A stretch of DNA of 64,000 nt. Origin: Holacanthus passer (lineage: Eukaryota; Chordata; Actinopteri; Pomacanthidae). Location of the stretch: contig JAFREQ010000039.1 of assembly GCA_025331565.1 (NCBI GenBank), forward strand, positions 2,108,001 through 2,172,000. Direction: 5' to 3'. The notes beneath the pieces are model-generated. The model was not told where the DNA came from. It saw only the letters and a program-made list of their open reading frames with translations, and did not search any database. This document shows positions 36,000 through 48,420 of the stretch, piece by piece. Position 1 is the first letter of the stretch. The number at the start of each line of letters is the position of its first letter. The position numbers were made by a program, and so were the translations under genes.

Positions 36000-37215
36000 G
36001 TGATGCATTCAGTTGTACAGGTGTACCCACAGACTGTATAAAATGCTGACTCCCAGCTAATCAAAAAAAATGGGCAAAGAGGTGGAGCATGGTGGAGCTG
36101 AGGCAGGCTGAATGAAGCCTGGTTGCTCAAACCTGCCCACCTAGCTTCGAGCTACCAAGCTAGCTAGCTAAGGCTAATAAACTAGGCTGTATCCTACTCT
36201 GTGTTGCTAGCTGGCTAACACTGTGGTACCTGGTTACCTCCTTTGCACAAATCCTCCTGAAATGCAGGCGTAACGCTATATGTCAACATTTCAGCCTATA
36301 GGCGATCATAGTCAGTTAGTTTCTGGAGTCTAATAAACCTAAAATGCAATTTAGCAATAATATTAATATAAATAATAAAGTTTGTGGGTCGTCAAATTTT
36401 TCTGTTACTGTATAGCCTCAATAACCAACTCCAGCTCAACCGATAACATTGGAACATGAAGGTTAACATTATTTCTGGAACCATGCTGAAATGTGACATT
36501 AATATTTTGAAGTCACACACACCTTATTGTATTTGCACATGGCTAGCCACTTTTTGATATTGATGATTTTGATACTCTAGTCAAGTCTATCATAACGTTA
36601 CATCAAGGTTACATTGCCATGTGGCAAGTTTAAGATTGCATAACTAACTAATGTGGCGGACCTTTATTTTCCAACCAACAGACGCATTTTGATCAAAATA
36701 ATTAACACCCTAAATTATAACACTTCTCTGTTATGCTTTGACTTTAGTGCAGCCGGTTTAATAACTGTGGCTAGCATACGTCCCTGTTAGCAATGTTAGA
36801 ATAGATGGACCTCCACTGTCTTCCCCCAGAGAAACCTGTCCTGGACCCCAAGAGAGACACACACACAATGAAACTCCAGCCAACAAGCAGCACCAGACCA
36901 ACTCCATAAACACCAACAATACACACCTAGAACACTGGACAGACATCCCACACCAAGATACTACACAGCTGGAGATCTTGTGTGCCAGTGACTAGCTGTC
37001 ACTCAAGAGCAAAACTGTTTTTTGTACTACACTGTAAACATGTTTAGTTCTGCTGTAAAGTTGAGCATTTTAATATTGGAGTCTATGGGGATTGACTCAT
37101 TTTGGAGCCAGCCTCAAGTGGGCATTAGAGGAGCTGCAGTTTTGGCATTTCTGCATTGGCTTCATTTTTCAGCCCCAGAGGTTGCCACTTGGGTGTACCT
37201 AGTAAACTTATAAAT
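36000..37215 (+). repeat. Composite percomorph dispersed repeat, about 1.2 kb
   Basis: Opens with GTGTACCCACAGACTGTATA, has a middle block GGCGGACCTTTATTTTCCAA..ATTATAACACTTCTCTGTTA, and closes with GTTGAGCATTTTAATATTGG, AGTCTATGGGGATTGACTCA, TTTTGGAGCCAGCCTCAAGT and TTGGCTTCATTTTTCAGCCC, a combination I recognise from percomorph genomes. The middle block is repeated at 8180-8360. No conserved coding frame. Confidence 0.65.
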
Positions 37216-38184
37216 CAGGGAATCTTACTTCCTCTGATGTGCGTTTACCTCACTGCGTAGAGATAATTATCTCTCTCCTTCGCTCTTATTGCATTTGGGT
37301 TTTTTCCTGGGAATTGTGATTCTATTAAGGTCACAAAGCAAAAGAAAGAGAGGTTTGAGAGCGAGACCTAGAGAAAGAGTGGGTGTGAGAGGGAGAGCCT
37401 GAGGGCAGACAGCAGGGAGTCAGTCAACAACATGCTAAACATCTGGTGTGTCCCCTCGCGGCCTGACCAACTCATTGCGATTCCTGTTGCGTGGTGGCCA
37501 GCTGGTCACTGAGCGCTGGGCCTCATGCTCTGAAACAGAGCTCATTTCAGTCCGAGCCACAACAGCACACTGCAACAGCTGCTCACTCTGAAGACAAACT
37601 GACCGTCTTTCTTACTGCTGACTGAAAGATGAAAGTGAGCTCAGTCGCTGCTGCACTCTGTGGTGCATGTTAACAGAGCTCTCCATTACCTCTGACTATG
37701 TGACTATGACGTGCATAATGTGAAAAGGCTTGCTCAGAGCGAGGAACCCGTATGAAATTATTACCAGCTATGCAGCCCTGCAGAACATTTTGGCCACTTT
37801 TAACTTTAAATTGTTTTATAGTAAGGTTCAGTTTCAGCCTTCTCAGCAACCCTTTATTCTAGCCTTAGCCTGGTTTCAGACCACTAAACCGCTTCTCATA
37901 TCTTCAGTTTTTTTAGCAATTCAAGTCTTTGTAGGTGGGCTTTAAAAAACTGACATGAGCACTTCTACAAAGTCAGTGATGGATTGTGTTGTAAGTATGA
38001 CAGAAATTATGGCATTTTTGTCTAAGGTTGTGGGTGAAACAAGGCTCTGGTTGATATTTCAGATATTAGTTTTCTGAACATCACTTAGAATATTTGTTTA
38101 TCCAGGAAAGACCAATGAAGAACAGAGACATTTTTGCAGGAAATTCACTTCTCTGTTGATATTTCACTTGTCATAGAAGCAGTG

Positions 38185-38187
38185 GTG

Positions 38188-38229
<42 letters not shown>

Positions 38230-38376
38230 GATGAGAGTGACTGGTCGTAGCAGTTGGGTCAGCAAGTACATGAGGGGCATTGGAGCGATACGGACTGACA
38301 GACTGCCTCCTATCCATGACTGCTGTTAGTACAAGCCACTGCTCTGCTGCACACACACACACACACACACACACAC
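38185..38376 (+). repeat. Inverted pair of dinucleotide tracts, (GT)n then (CA)n
   Basis: (GT)n with one GC variant at 38185-38227 and (CA)n at 38350-38376, separated by about 120 bases of ordinary sequence. The arms are complementary and could pair as a hairpin in single strands. Confidence 0.85.
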
Positions 38377-39009
38377 CATCTCTCAGTGGCAATATGTGTA
38401 CCCATATGTTTCTCATTTCTGTCTTTTCCTCACATCTGTCTTTTTCTGTCACTCATACTCTCACTTGGAGAACTTGCTAATAGCGAGTTGCAGGGTGGGA
38501 GGGGTTATTAGAAGGGCTGGACGTGGTTACAGGGAAAATGCTTATTTCTGGGTGTTGTGTAAATGTGCCAGGGAAACAAGAAGGCCAGCCTCCACATGTG
38601 CTGATGAACTGAACACTGTCTCTAAATGGCATGTGAACTCGTTATCCAGGTATTTGTACTTGTTACACCTCTAAGTGTTAAGTGTTAGGTATGTAAAACC
38701 AATATTTTGGGCACGTAAACCTTCTGGAGAAGTGATACATAGATAGTTCCAAATGAATATTTGTGTACCATGTAGCACATTGTTTACAAAAGAAATGTCT
38801 CATGCTAAATATATTTCAGTGCTGTTAGAACACAACACAAGACTGCATTCATTCACCATTATGGTAGTAACCTATAGTACCAACTGTTAAGAGGCAGAAT
38901 GTTCAATGCAGTGTCAAAAAAATGGTCTGATATATCTTTGTAGCAATTAGTGTAACCTCTTTAAACACTCTATATTGTCACAATGATTGGAGGGGCTCTC
39001 CCTCTGACA

Positions 39010-40230
39010 GTATGTCATCCATTTCTGTGGAGCAGTTCAGCAATTTATTAATAAAATGGCAATACACAACAGGCTACACAAGGGTCAAAACCAGACATGG
39101 CAGTCCAACACAAGCAAACAAATGCAATAAGGAGCAGGCAGGACTCCAAAGTTCAATAAACAGAAGAGGTCCAGGGAAAGTAAGCAAAAGTCCAAAAACA
39201 CAAGGAGAACCCTACATAATTGGATGGAACACTTGACACATGGTACGAAGATGATCTGACGCACAGTGAAGGGAACGCAGACATTAAATAAACAAGGAGG
39301 GGAGGATCACAGTTGAAACCAATCAGCCATCCCAATGGCAGGAAACACAAGTGCAGGAAGTAAAGTTGCAAGCACACCTGAGGACACACTTTTCAAAATA
39401 AAATAAGAAATAATTAAAACTATGACAGTACCCCCTTCACGGGATGGCTCCTAGATGTCCCTTCAAGAACAAGTCCAAAAGTCCAAGCTGAGCTAGGTGG
39501 GTAGAGGGAGTCTGAAGAAGGGAAACCAGGCAAAAGAGACAGAAATCTCAGGTGGACAGTCTGGGGCCAGGACAGAGGATGGGCAGGAAACCTCGACCAT
39601 ACAGCCTAGGGGCAGGGCAGAAGTCAAGCAGGAGTCCTCAGGCAAATGGCATGGGGGCAAGACAGATGGGTGGAGCAGGTCTGGAGGGCAATCAGAAGGA
39701 CAATCAGGAGGGCAGAGCAGTGCTGGAGTGTGACCAAGAGGGCAACCAGATGGGCAGAGAAGGTTCAGAGGATGGGCAGGACACTGGCAATGAGGCAGAA
39801 CCCGAATGGGGATCCGACAGGGGTCCGACATAGGTGGAGCGGCTCTGGAGGCTGGCTATGAGGATGGAGGTCAGGACCAAGGACTGGCCACTGAAGAGCA
39901 GAACAGGAGGTCACCTGCAGGACTGTAGGCCAGTGGCAAGGAGACTGGCAGTTGAGCTGGTGGAGCCAAAGAACCAGGAAGCTGCTGATACAAAGCGAGA
40001 GGAGACTGCTGTAGCACAGCAGGAACAGGAGACGGCTGCATGGGCACTGAAGTCTGCTAGAGGTCAGGAACAGGAGTCAGCCGGACCACAGAGCATGGAT
40101 GAGGAACAGATGTCAACTGGGTTGTCAACTAGGAGCCACAAGCAGATGTGCCATTGGCTGACTCAAGAACAAATGTGGTGTCGGTCAATCCAGGGGCTGA
40201 AGAAAGACATCAGCTGCAACAGGAGGGATT
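39010..40230 (+). repeat. Purine-rich repeat region of unknown class
   Basis: The left part (39010-39430) reads like a known fish repeat: TTTATTAATAAAATGGCAAT, CAAGGGTCAAAACCAG.., ACACCTGAGGACACAC.., ending CTATGACAGTACCCCCTTCA and GGGATGGCTCC. It is followed by a strongly A/G-rich stretch (39490-40150) of loosely repeated words such as AGGACAATCAGGAGGGCAG and GGGCAGGAC. The open frames of 78-154 codons there have low-complexity Gln/Gly/Arg composition and no recognisable domain. Confidence 0.5.
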
Positions 40231-40235
40231 TCACT

Positions 40236-40540
40236 TGCCAGTTTAGTCACGATATTGAAAAACAAAAGCCAAAGCAATATTGTCTATGTAAAAAGTGAAC
40301 AGAACAGGCCCGAGGACTGAGTCCTGTGGGACACCGTTTGCGATTTGGATAAATTCAGATTTAACCTTTCCAATAGCAACACACTAATTTCTGTCCCTGA
40401 AGTAACTCTGAAACCATTTATAAGTGATTGAATCGAATTTGATATTGCAAAGTCTTTTTAAAGGCAAAGCATGATCAACTGTAGCCTTTAAAAGATCAAT
40501 AAAAATTGCTACACACTTTTTCTTTCTATCCAAATAATGT
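40236..40540 (-). mobile_element. LINE reverse transcriptase fragment (L2/Rex-like)
   Basis: On the minus strand a short reverse transcriptase block is readable: CVAIFIDLLKATVDHAL (motif A region), KRLCNIKFDS, YKWFQSYFRDR and NGVPQDSVLGPVLFTFYIDN (motif B). The usual FDTVDHA is degraded and a stop interrupts after RDRN. The catalytic YADD block is not visible, so this is an inactive fragment. Confidence 0.8.
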
Positions 40541-43499
40541 CATTTAAAACAAGAGTAGCAGCAGTGGCAGTGCTGTGGTTTTTGTCAAGTCACAAAAATG
40601 TTGACACTGAATTGTGGGACGTCACTTCACATTCTGTTTAGACCCCCCCAACAGTAACTCACTCAGGGACCTGAAAGAGTAAATATTTATCATTTATTAT
40701 TTATCTGGTGAGCCGGACGGGAACTTAATCAAAGAGCTTTCTTAATATGGATGTTATAAGCAATGTTGTTCAAGTTTATGAGAAGAAAGAGAGGAAGGAG
40801 CAAAGAAGGCATTTTGTGCAGGGGAGTGAGACAGAATGCTCAGATGAAAGAGAAGGAGAGAGACAGGACTGAGGACGAGATGAAAGTGCAGACCAGCAGC
40901 CTTCAACACTCTCCTCCCCTCCTTTCATCTCCTCATAGTTGCCCTCTTTGGCCTATTGCACTTTGCCCGGCTTCCCTCATCAGCAGCATCATTAGGGAGA
41001 AACTGGCTCTGTTTCCGTTTGGCACTGCTTGATCCCGGGGTTGGTCAGCCTTGCATTTCTCTTCAGATGGAGGAGAGAAACACCTGTAGCCAGGTAGCCC
41101 CGCGAGGCTGCATGTTCTGATCAAGCTCTCTGTGCTCTGTGCTCGCAGCCTCTGTAATCACCACATCAGCTATTCAGCACTGCGTGTGTGAATCACCGGA
41201 GACCCGGCGAGGGAGGAAAGTAAAACACCTGTTCTCTCCGGCTCCGGCTCCATCTCTCTTCCCTGCTCTCACGGCTTCCTGCTGAGCTACAAGGGAAACT
41301 GCCAGGAGGAACTATTCACCATCAGCTGTTTGAAAATGCTGCAGCTGATTTTTTTTTCATTTGTCGAGAGGGTTTTCTGTGCGTTCAAGGTCCCGTGTGT
41401 CATTTGTTAAAGCAGCTACAGCAAACGCCAGGAACCGGAAGAACGCTCTCCCGTGCAGCTTGTTCCTTGAAATGTGATAAGATAATTAACAAATACCTCA
41501 TTATCAAATAAGACATTTACAGTACGAAGGAGTCTCACTGGTGACTGAAAGTGGCAATGTCAGCTCAGCTGTGATATCCAGTACATTACCTCCTGGTTAA
41601 ACACTTGTTAAATGAGAGCAAAACCACAATCATGGTGTTATAAATGCAAATAGGTGTTTGCTGAGCTGTTAACCTTAAAAATAGCTTATATAGATTTTGT
41701 CTTGTACTGGACTGAACGGAAGACAGTCTGACGAAGCGCAGAACTTGATCACTTACAGATATGCAAACTAATGTGTATTTGAACACTAATGTGATTAGGT
41801 TGGCTTGGTTGGCGCTCCTCCCTAGGGGGAGTTCTGGGGTTGTGGTAGGGGGGAGTCAGTTTTGGTAGTTTGGCCCATTGAGTCAGCTGTTGGAGCTGCA
41901 GCAGCGGCTGAGACACACAGCCCATGGAGATAATTACTATTATTTCTTAATATACAATATTTATATATTACATTGTATTTTATATTTATATTATTTTTTT
42001 TAAATTGCATTCCTTCTTCTCAGTGTCTTTGATTTCAAATCTGAATTCACAGACATGATATACAGAGTTTTGGATTCATTTCTGAGGATGTCACTCTAGG
42101 TAAAGGTCAAAGGTAAGATCAATATGTCTTTAACACGTCTTTATTTGCATTTTCACAGACTTCAGTGACTGATTTGTAATTTTTTTCTATCAGATCCTCT
42201 TTTCTTGCATTTTTGTTGTTGTTTACAGCTATAGATTATAGATAACACGTTGCCTCACTATTTTATGAAGTATATCGTTTAATAGTTAATTGTTTAATAA
42301 AAGCTGTTTTGTCATATACTTCATTTTGGATTTAAGTTAGTACATAAATGACAGTTAACTACGGCCGTTAAACTGGAAGAAAGTGAACAAGCAGCCATGC
42401 TCCACTGTGGTCATTATTTCATTATTACAGCTGGCTGGCTGATTGCCACTAAACGGTGATGGCTCTCGTTACGATTCGGCCTGCCACCCCCAGCATAGGA
42501 GGCCTGTTAAATATTACCCATAGTGCTATAGATTGAATAGGCCACGAGAGGAAAGGGTGATTAGACTGGCACTCAGCTATGAAGAGCACGGGGATGCCTG
42601 CATTTGACAAGCCCCTCAGGGATGCAGCACAGGGGACAGGCGGTCAAAGCCGGCCAGATGAGGAAGACTGATATTTTATATGCAATCACACAAAATGATT
42701 AACCAGGCTAATGCAATTAAGTGCTACACGGAGCAGACTGTTAAGGAGATGGCTGTTTTTTGAAATAATAAATGCAGCCATTACGAGGTGAAGACAGTCG
42801 ATAAAGTTAGGGCCAAAGAGGCATTGTTAAATGGCCACCTGAGGGTACATCTCTTCAGTTAAAGGACTGAAATGAGTACAGATTTAAGTGCTGAGACAGA
42901 TGTATGAGCTTGCAAATCTGATTTGTGAAAGTGCCACACAGCATGGAAATGAGCATTGCTTTGATGACTGATTCAGCTGCGGACGTCCCTTATTTACATT
43001 TACATACACTATATATGATACATGCTAATGTATGCAGGTCTTACAACTCTGAGCCTGCTGAGATGCAACAGTGTCAAAATACCCTTCATAAATTACAGAC
43101 CAGGAAATGGGAAAATCTGTATCTGACTCAGGGGTTTCATCATGAGAATTCATCGTGCCATCCAACCATCCTGTCATTTCCTTTACAAACAGGTGATATA
43201 TCTTCAAGGTTGTGATGGACTGCTCACATATGCATGCTGTTCATGCAGGATATATCTGGACTTAAATATGAAAAGAAAGAGTTGATTCATTGCTGTATTT
43301 AACAACAGCATCCATGAGTGCAGAGAAATAGCTCTGTCCAGGCCACATGTAATCTGTAGCTCCTTAAACTCACACTAATCAATATTTTTATATTAACAAT
43401 GACTCAAATGTGTAATGTGAAAGGAGCTCATGGGATGAACCCACAGGGACTATCATCATCTCTGCAGTTCAACTCCATTTCAGCTCAATGTTTTGGTTT

Positions 43500-43960
43500 T
43501 CCATCCCACAAACTCTGCTGTTTTCAGCTCTGACAAACCCGCTGCACACTACCTGCTCAGCCAAAAACTCACAGGAAGGTGGCAATCACTGGTGAACATA
43601 GTGGAGCATTTAGCAGCTAAAGAGCCAGATCTTCTGTTGGTGGCGGTGGTGTGCTGGCCATCTGGCACAGCAGTAAAATCCTGGCGTATTGCTGGGCTGG
43701 TGGAGGGCCAAAAAATCCATAAAGTTTTTACCAGCCTTCAAGCCCAGTCTGTCTCTTCAGTGACCCTCTCTGTGTCATTTGGGGCGCGTATGAGAGTGCG
43801 CTACACGTGTATTCTGGGTCCTGGAATTTCTTTCCCAGTACATGACTGGTTGGTGGAGACCAAAACAGAACTAAAAGACTGTCTGTTGGACCTACAATCA
43901 ACAGATCCCAATTGAAAGCAGGATGCAAAACTAATGTGTGCAATAACAAATTCAGCGTCA
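43500..43960 (+). repeat. Percomorph repeat (GTGGAGCATTTAGCAGCTAAAG family) with internal insertion
   Basis: Left part is ACATAGTGGAGCATTTAGCA, GCTAAAGAGCCAGAT; right part is TTGGTGGAGACCAAAACAGA, ACTAAAAG..CTGTTGGACCT and AATTCAGC. In the family as I remember it, these parts are about 15 bp apart; here about 200 bp separate them (43630-43830). A 140-codon frame (43493-43915) spans the repeat and is judged a chance frame. Confidence 0.55.
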
Positions 43961-44999
43961 CATGTTGTGTTTTTATCTTCTGTGGCCAAAATATACTTAA
44001 ATTCTAGCATGATTATTTGTTTAAAAAAAATGAGCTGCTTAGATTAAATATGCAGCTACTAGAGCTATTAAAGGAAGAAATTGAAGCTCAGTGCTTTTGC
44101 AAAATTTGCATGAAGACAAAAACAAAAGTCCATAATAGTAGGTAGAATTTGTTTCAAGGTTGACTGTCAAAGGTGCAGTAATGTGCTGTGACGTGGAGGA
44201 GACTTCTTTGGTTATTTAGGTTCTGCGGTAAAATGGAACTGGAAATATAAATGTTGTAGTTCTTGCTTAATAAAAGTATTTCATTAGCCTTAATTAGACT
44301 GAAGTCAGTGATGGTTGAAGATCCTATTGTGTCAGCATTAGCCCACAGACACACACAGAAGAAGAGTTGCATTTCTGTCTATCAGAGGCTCAAACAAAAA
44401 GCGTGCTAGCGGAGCACAGCAGGGAAGGATTTTTCTGTGCCACGTTCTGAGGATGATAAAGAATTCTGCAGTGCTGTCAAAACATGTCAGATTACTTGAG
44501 GAAGAGCGGAATGTTAATTCACCGGAAGAATAATAATTAAAAAAAAGAGAATCAGAAAGTTGGCCTGCTCCTCCACCTGTGTGCCCGAAGCCATCCATCC
44601 ACGTATGTGGGTCGCTGCCTCTGACAGACCGGCACCTCTCAGCTGAGACAGTTTTCTACCTCGAGGAGCCGCTGCACGGCATAAACAGCACAACACACGG
44701 CTTCAGCTGTCACGGTGAAGGCTTGCCATGCTTCAACTGTGCTCTCTTTGGACTTTTTCCCGCTGTCCACATCTGCCTCTCCACGCAATCTCCTGAAAGT
44801 GCCTCCTCTCTCATTTCAAAAAGGGTCTGTTTCCCTGTTCTGTCTTTCTCCAGGGGGTTTTGTCTCTTGCCATCTCCTCCCTCTTCTTTTCTGTGTATTA
44901 CATCAGGTTATCTTTTATCATGACAACAGTCTCTGCCTTTTCTTGCATATTGTAAACTATTTTAAATTCATTCAACTGAGAATAATTTAGCTTGTTCAA

Positions 45000-45240
45000 G
45001 CTTAAAAAAAACATTTTGGCAAAAACAGTTGAAGCTCATACAACTAATGAACATTTTGAACTAGTTTAACTTCAAATGATTTTCAGTTACTTCAAATTAG
45101 GTCAGGTCAATATACAGTTGTTTGCTGCCTTGTGACATAAATGAAATAAAATTGAAAAACACAAAAATAATTCTCATTACTTATATGAGTTAAATGAACT
45201 GCAAAAAGCTTGTTAAACTTATTGTCATACTGAACAGCAT
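45000..45240 (+). repeat. Possible AAGTT/AACTT-type dispersed repeat
   Basis: AT-rich with scattered AACTTCAAATGATTTTCAGT, TTACTTCAAATTAGG, GAGTTAAATGAACTGC and CTTGTTAAACTTATTG. It resembles a common fish repeat built of AACTT/AAGTT words, but the match is weak. Confidence 0.3.
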
Positions 45241-46594
45241 GAGTCAGTTTTGACTAGTCCTTTCTTTCACTTTTGAAGGGTCAGTTTTTCCTTTGTCACA
45301 TTGTTCCCATAATTTGGCTATGTGACAAATGACAGACTTGTCATTTTGAATATTACTTGGTTAAAACTCCTATGTTTAAAGCTATAGGTATAATCTATAG
45401 CAATAAGGGGTGGGAGTTGAAGTGGATACTATGTCAAGTTTCAAAGGTACAATACCTACTGTTAAGAATGCAAACTTTTTTGTTTCCTCAGAGACTTGTG
45501 AAGTCGAGGCCCCATATATTATTTGTTTGCTTCATTTTGTGTGTACTTTGTTGATTTAGAGACATTCTCATTGGGTATAAGAGGCCAAAGAGCTATAGAC
45601 CAAGGATAAATCCAATGTCAAAGACATGCTGGACGTGAGGCTGCAAATCAACTCAACCCTTACAGTGTTGCGGTAGTTGTGGGAATTCCTTCTGGTCTTT
45701 ACTTTCCCCTCTGTAGCTCTCTTCTTGACGATATCCTCCAGCTCTCCTCTCCTGCCGTGGGAATGCTCGTTACTGCTGCAGCAGCATCCTCACTTGGCCT
45801 AGATATGTCAGCCAAAGCAAGCATCTTCCACCAGCCGGTGTCATTCGCATGCAGGACAAATGATTACAAGGCTTGCAGAGAGAGTGTGAGAGAAAGAAGG
45901 GGGAAGCCAGAGACAGAAAACTAATGATGGAGGGACAGATTCCACCACTGCAGAATGAATTTCTCCGCAGTGCCTCATGACCAAGAAGCCACAGAGTGAG
46001 AATGTACACAAACAGCAGCAAAGAAACCTGCTGTTGACAGCCCACGTTGCTCCACCGCAGGACAGCTCCTCCGTGCTGGGCGGCTCTTTGTTGTCCTGCA
46101 CATACATTCACACAGAGGTGAGGAAAAGAAGCATGACAACACACAAGCTGAAATAGAACACACAGGGAATACTAACGCAGAGGGGAAGGAGAGAGGCCAT
46201 GAGAAAGCAACTGTGCAGACAATTTGGAGAATATAAAAGAAGCAACTGCCCATTGAATGGCACAAACCTTTTGGTCTCCAATCATCACTAAAATCCTCTG
46301 TCCCACAGCTCTGTAGCATAGTTAAAGGACCATTCAGGCTTTAGCTCTAAAATCATGTATATTATTTCTTATCTTCAACAGAGCCATTAGTTTCCGGTCC
46401 ATTTAATTAGCAGTCTCTCACATTCACCATAAAGCCTGTTCTTTTTTGTCAAAGCTTCAATATTGTATCTGTAAGGGAAACAAAGGTAGTATAATTTTTA
46501 CTACCTTTAAGGCAGCTGCTTAGCACGGCACTACTGAGAGTTCCAGAGTGGAAAATACTGTAGCAAGACCCTGTGATGCGAATACACATTTAGA

Positions 46595-46660
46595 CAGCAG
46601 CAGTGAGGCTCTAGGAATGGCAATGTCCCTTCGACCAGACTGAAATATCTCAACTATAAA
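46595..46660 (-). repeat. Short antisense fragment of the same percomorph repeat
   Basis: Read on the minus strand it gives TTGAGATATTTCAGTCTGGT, CGAAGGGACATTGCCATTCC and TAGAGCC, the end of the family consensus. This is a terminal fragment only. Confidence 0.6.
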
Positions 46661-46870
46661 ATTGATTGAAATTAAATTTTGTCCAGACATTGTTCCTCAC
46701 AGAACGACTTGTAATGACTTTGGAGATCTCTGACATGTCACTTAAGAGTCATCATCGGGTTTTAATTTGGTTTGCTTTATCAGCTGTTCGGCAGGTACGT
46801 TTGTTCACATTTGCCAAAAAGCATCAACACAGCCAAAACACTAAAGACGGTGTTTAGTAAAAGCAGGAAG

Positions 46871-46876
<6 letters not shown>

Positions 46877-46906
<30 letters not shown>
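46877..46906 (+). repeat. Poly(A) tract
   Basis: About 30 A. It may be the tail of a retroposed sequence, but no recognisable element or target-site duplication was seen beside it. Confidence 0.9.
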
Positions 46907-46908
<2 letters not shown>

Positions 46909-47297
46909 TGGAATAACAACAACTCAGAAAAATGTTACATGAACTTTTATGATTTTCTTAAATTAGTTCTGAAAACTGTTACAAAAACAAAATCCAGGGA
47001 CAAACAGAAAGACAAAAAAAAAACTGCTCTTCCCAAGATCCCTCTCCCATTTTACATTTCATATGTGTGACGTCATAGCCAGAAGCCACAAGTGTTTGAC
47101 CTTTGACCTCAACCTTCCCGTCCTCCCACAGTCTGTATACAAGGCACCCTGACAGAAACTGGGCTCTTCTTGCTCTCCTCGTAGGCCCTCGCTTCATGAG
47201 ATGATAAAAAGTGTTCAACTATAGAGAGACAAAGACAAGTGCTTACAGTACTTACAAACACACACTCTGATGTGTTTTCATTTCTTACAGTTTCTCA

Positions 47298-47298
<1 letters not shown>

Positions 47299-47333
<35 letters not shown>

Positions 47334-47490
47334 CGGTTACTTAGTCACAGACCAAAGGACTGCACTGTACAAGAACTTAATCAAATTCTGCTGGTCAAGG
47401 ACGTTTATATTTATAATGCAGACCTTTCTCTGTAGTACACACACACACACACGCACACACACGCACACACACGCACACACACGCACACAG
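47299..47490 (+). repeat. (CA)n tract and a 10-bp ACGCACACAC minisatellite
   Basis: Pure CA at 47299-47330. A second CA tract starts at 47437, and from 47451 it becomes a regular 10-bp unit ACGCACACAC repeated four times (last base varied). Confidence 0.9.
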
Positions 47491-48104
47491 GCCAGTGGTC
47501 CTGTCCTGGTGATAGGAATATTCCAGTAGGGGCTCTTTACAGTGCACTATAGGTCCCAAACTGATATACTGCCAATCCAGCCCCTGCTACTCCATTCAGT
47601 TCTGATGGCACCCTGGGACCTGGTTTTGGTGGGATCCAATAAGTCTGAAATGGTCTGATCTGGACTGAGATAATTCAGGTTAGACTGAAATCCACTTCAG
47701 GTCAGGTCAGACCAGCTCCTCTCTTCTTCGCCCCTCTCCTCTGATTCTGCCGTCCATCCGTCTCCTCAGTGCTCTGAAAACGCAACAAGCTTCAGATCAA
47801 CTCAAGACTAAACAATATGGTACGTTTTTAAAGGCTTTTGTAGTCTGTCTGTTGTTAGTGGTCATTCTGGATGTGTGCTTTTTCAAATGGGAAAAAGTAG
47901 GATCTACAAAAGACCTCCCAAGACTAAAGCCCTAATCCACTGCAATTTGGTATTTAAGGGTATTAATCACAACCACTAACTGAGGACACTCATTAGTAAA
48001 ATTATCATTTGTGCACCCTGCCTCTAGGTCTTTAATTAATCGTGCTTAAAATTTACTTAAAGGAGTGAGTCAACATTTATAAAAAGACCTATTTGCTTTA
48101 CAAG

Positions 48105-48420
48105 TGTGATCTCATGTCTGTGTGTTACATACAGAGCTGGAGTTGGGACTTGGTTATCTTAAAATATAAGCCAGAAGCACAAAAAATACACCTGCCAATA
48201 CCTCTAAAACTCACAGGTGAACATGGATGTAGTTTATTTAATCAGTACACGCACAGAAATGTAACAACATCAATTTGTAGTTTTTGTTTTTTTTTGTGAG
48301 AGTTATGGGCTGGAACTGTTTCTTTGGCTCACAACAATTTATCTATCTGCCCAGTTCTTCCTCTGTAGCGTGGGTTGTCAGTTTTGGATTCAGTTGGTGA
48401 GCACAGGTTTAGAGCACAAT
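48105..48420 (+). repeat. Same percomorph repeat family, copy 2 (3' portion)
   Basis: Begins CTCATGTCTGTGTGTTACAT, ACAGAGCTGGAGTT, then CACCTGCCAATACCTCTAAA, ACTCACAGGTGAACATGGAT, GTAATT-like..TTTGTAGTTTTTG and GGGCTGGAACTGTTTCTTTG. It aligns by eye with 51337-51680. Confidence 0.65.

Noticed and set aside
14160..38310. Shared GATACGGACTGAC word at about 14160 and 38287
   Set aside because: Only about 13 identical bases with no clear extension; both lie near GT tracts, which does not make a repeat family.
39834..40298. 154-codon Gln/Glu-rich frame and neighbouring frames from 39497
   Set aside because: Purine-biased repeat; no family resemblance, and the end overlaps an antisense LINE fragment.
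43493..43915. 140-codon open frame on plus
   Set aside because: It runs through a recognised dispersed repeat; no domain, no splice context, and the composition is not protein-like across the repeat halves.
46861..46906. Poly(A) as sign of a processed pseudogene
   Set aside because: No recognisable coding sequence upstream and no target-site duplication found.
46979..47218. 79-codon minus frame considered as the IPO8 terminal exon
   Set aside because: No GGF or FNFG-like motif and wrong composition for the importin-8 tail.
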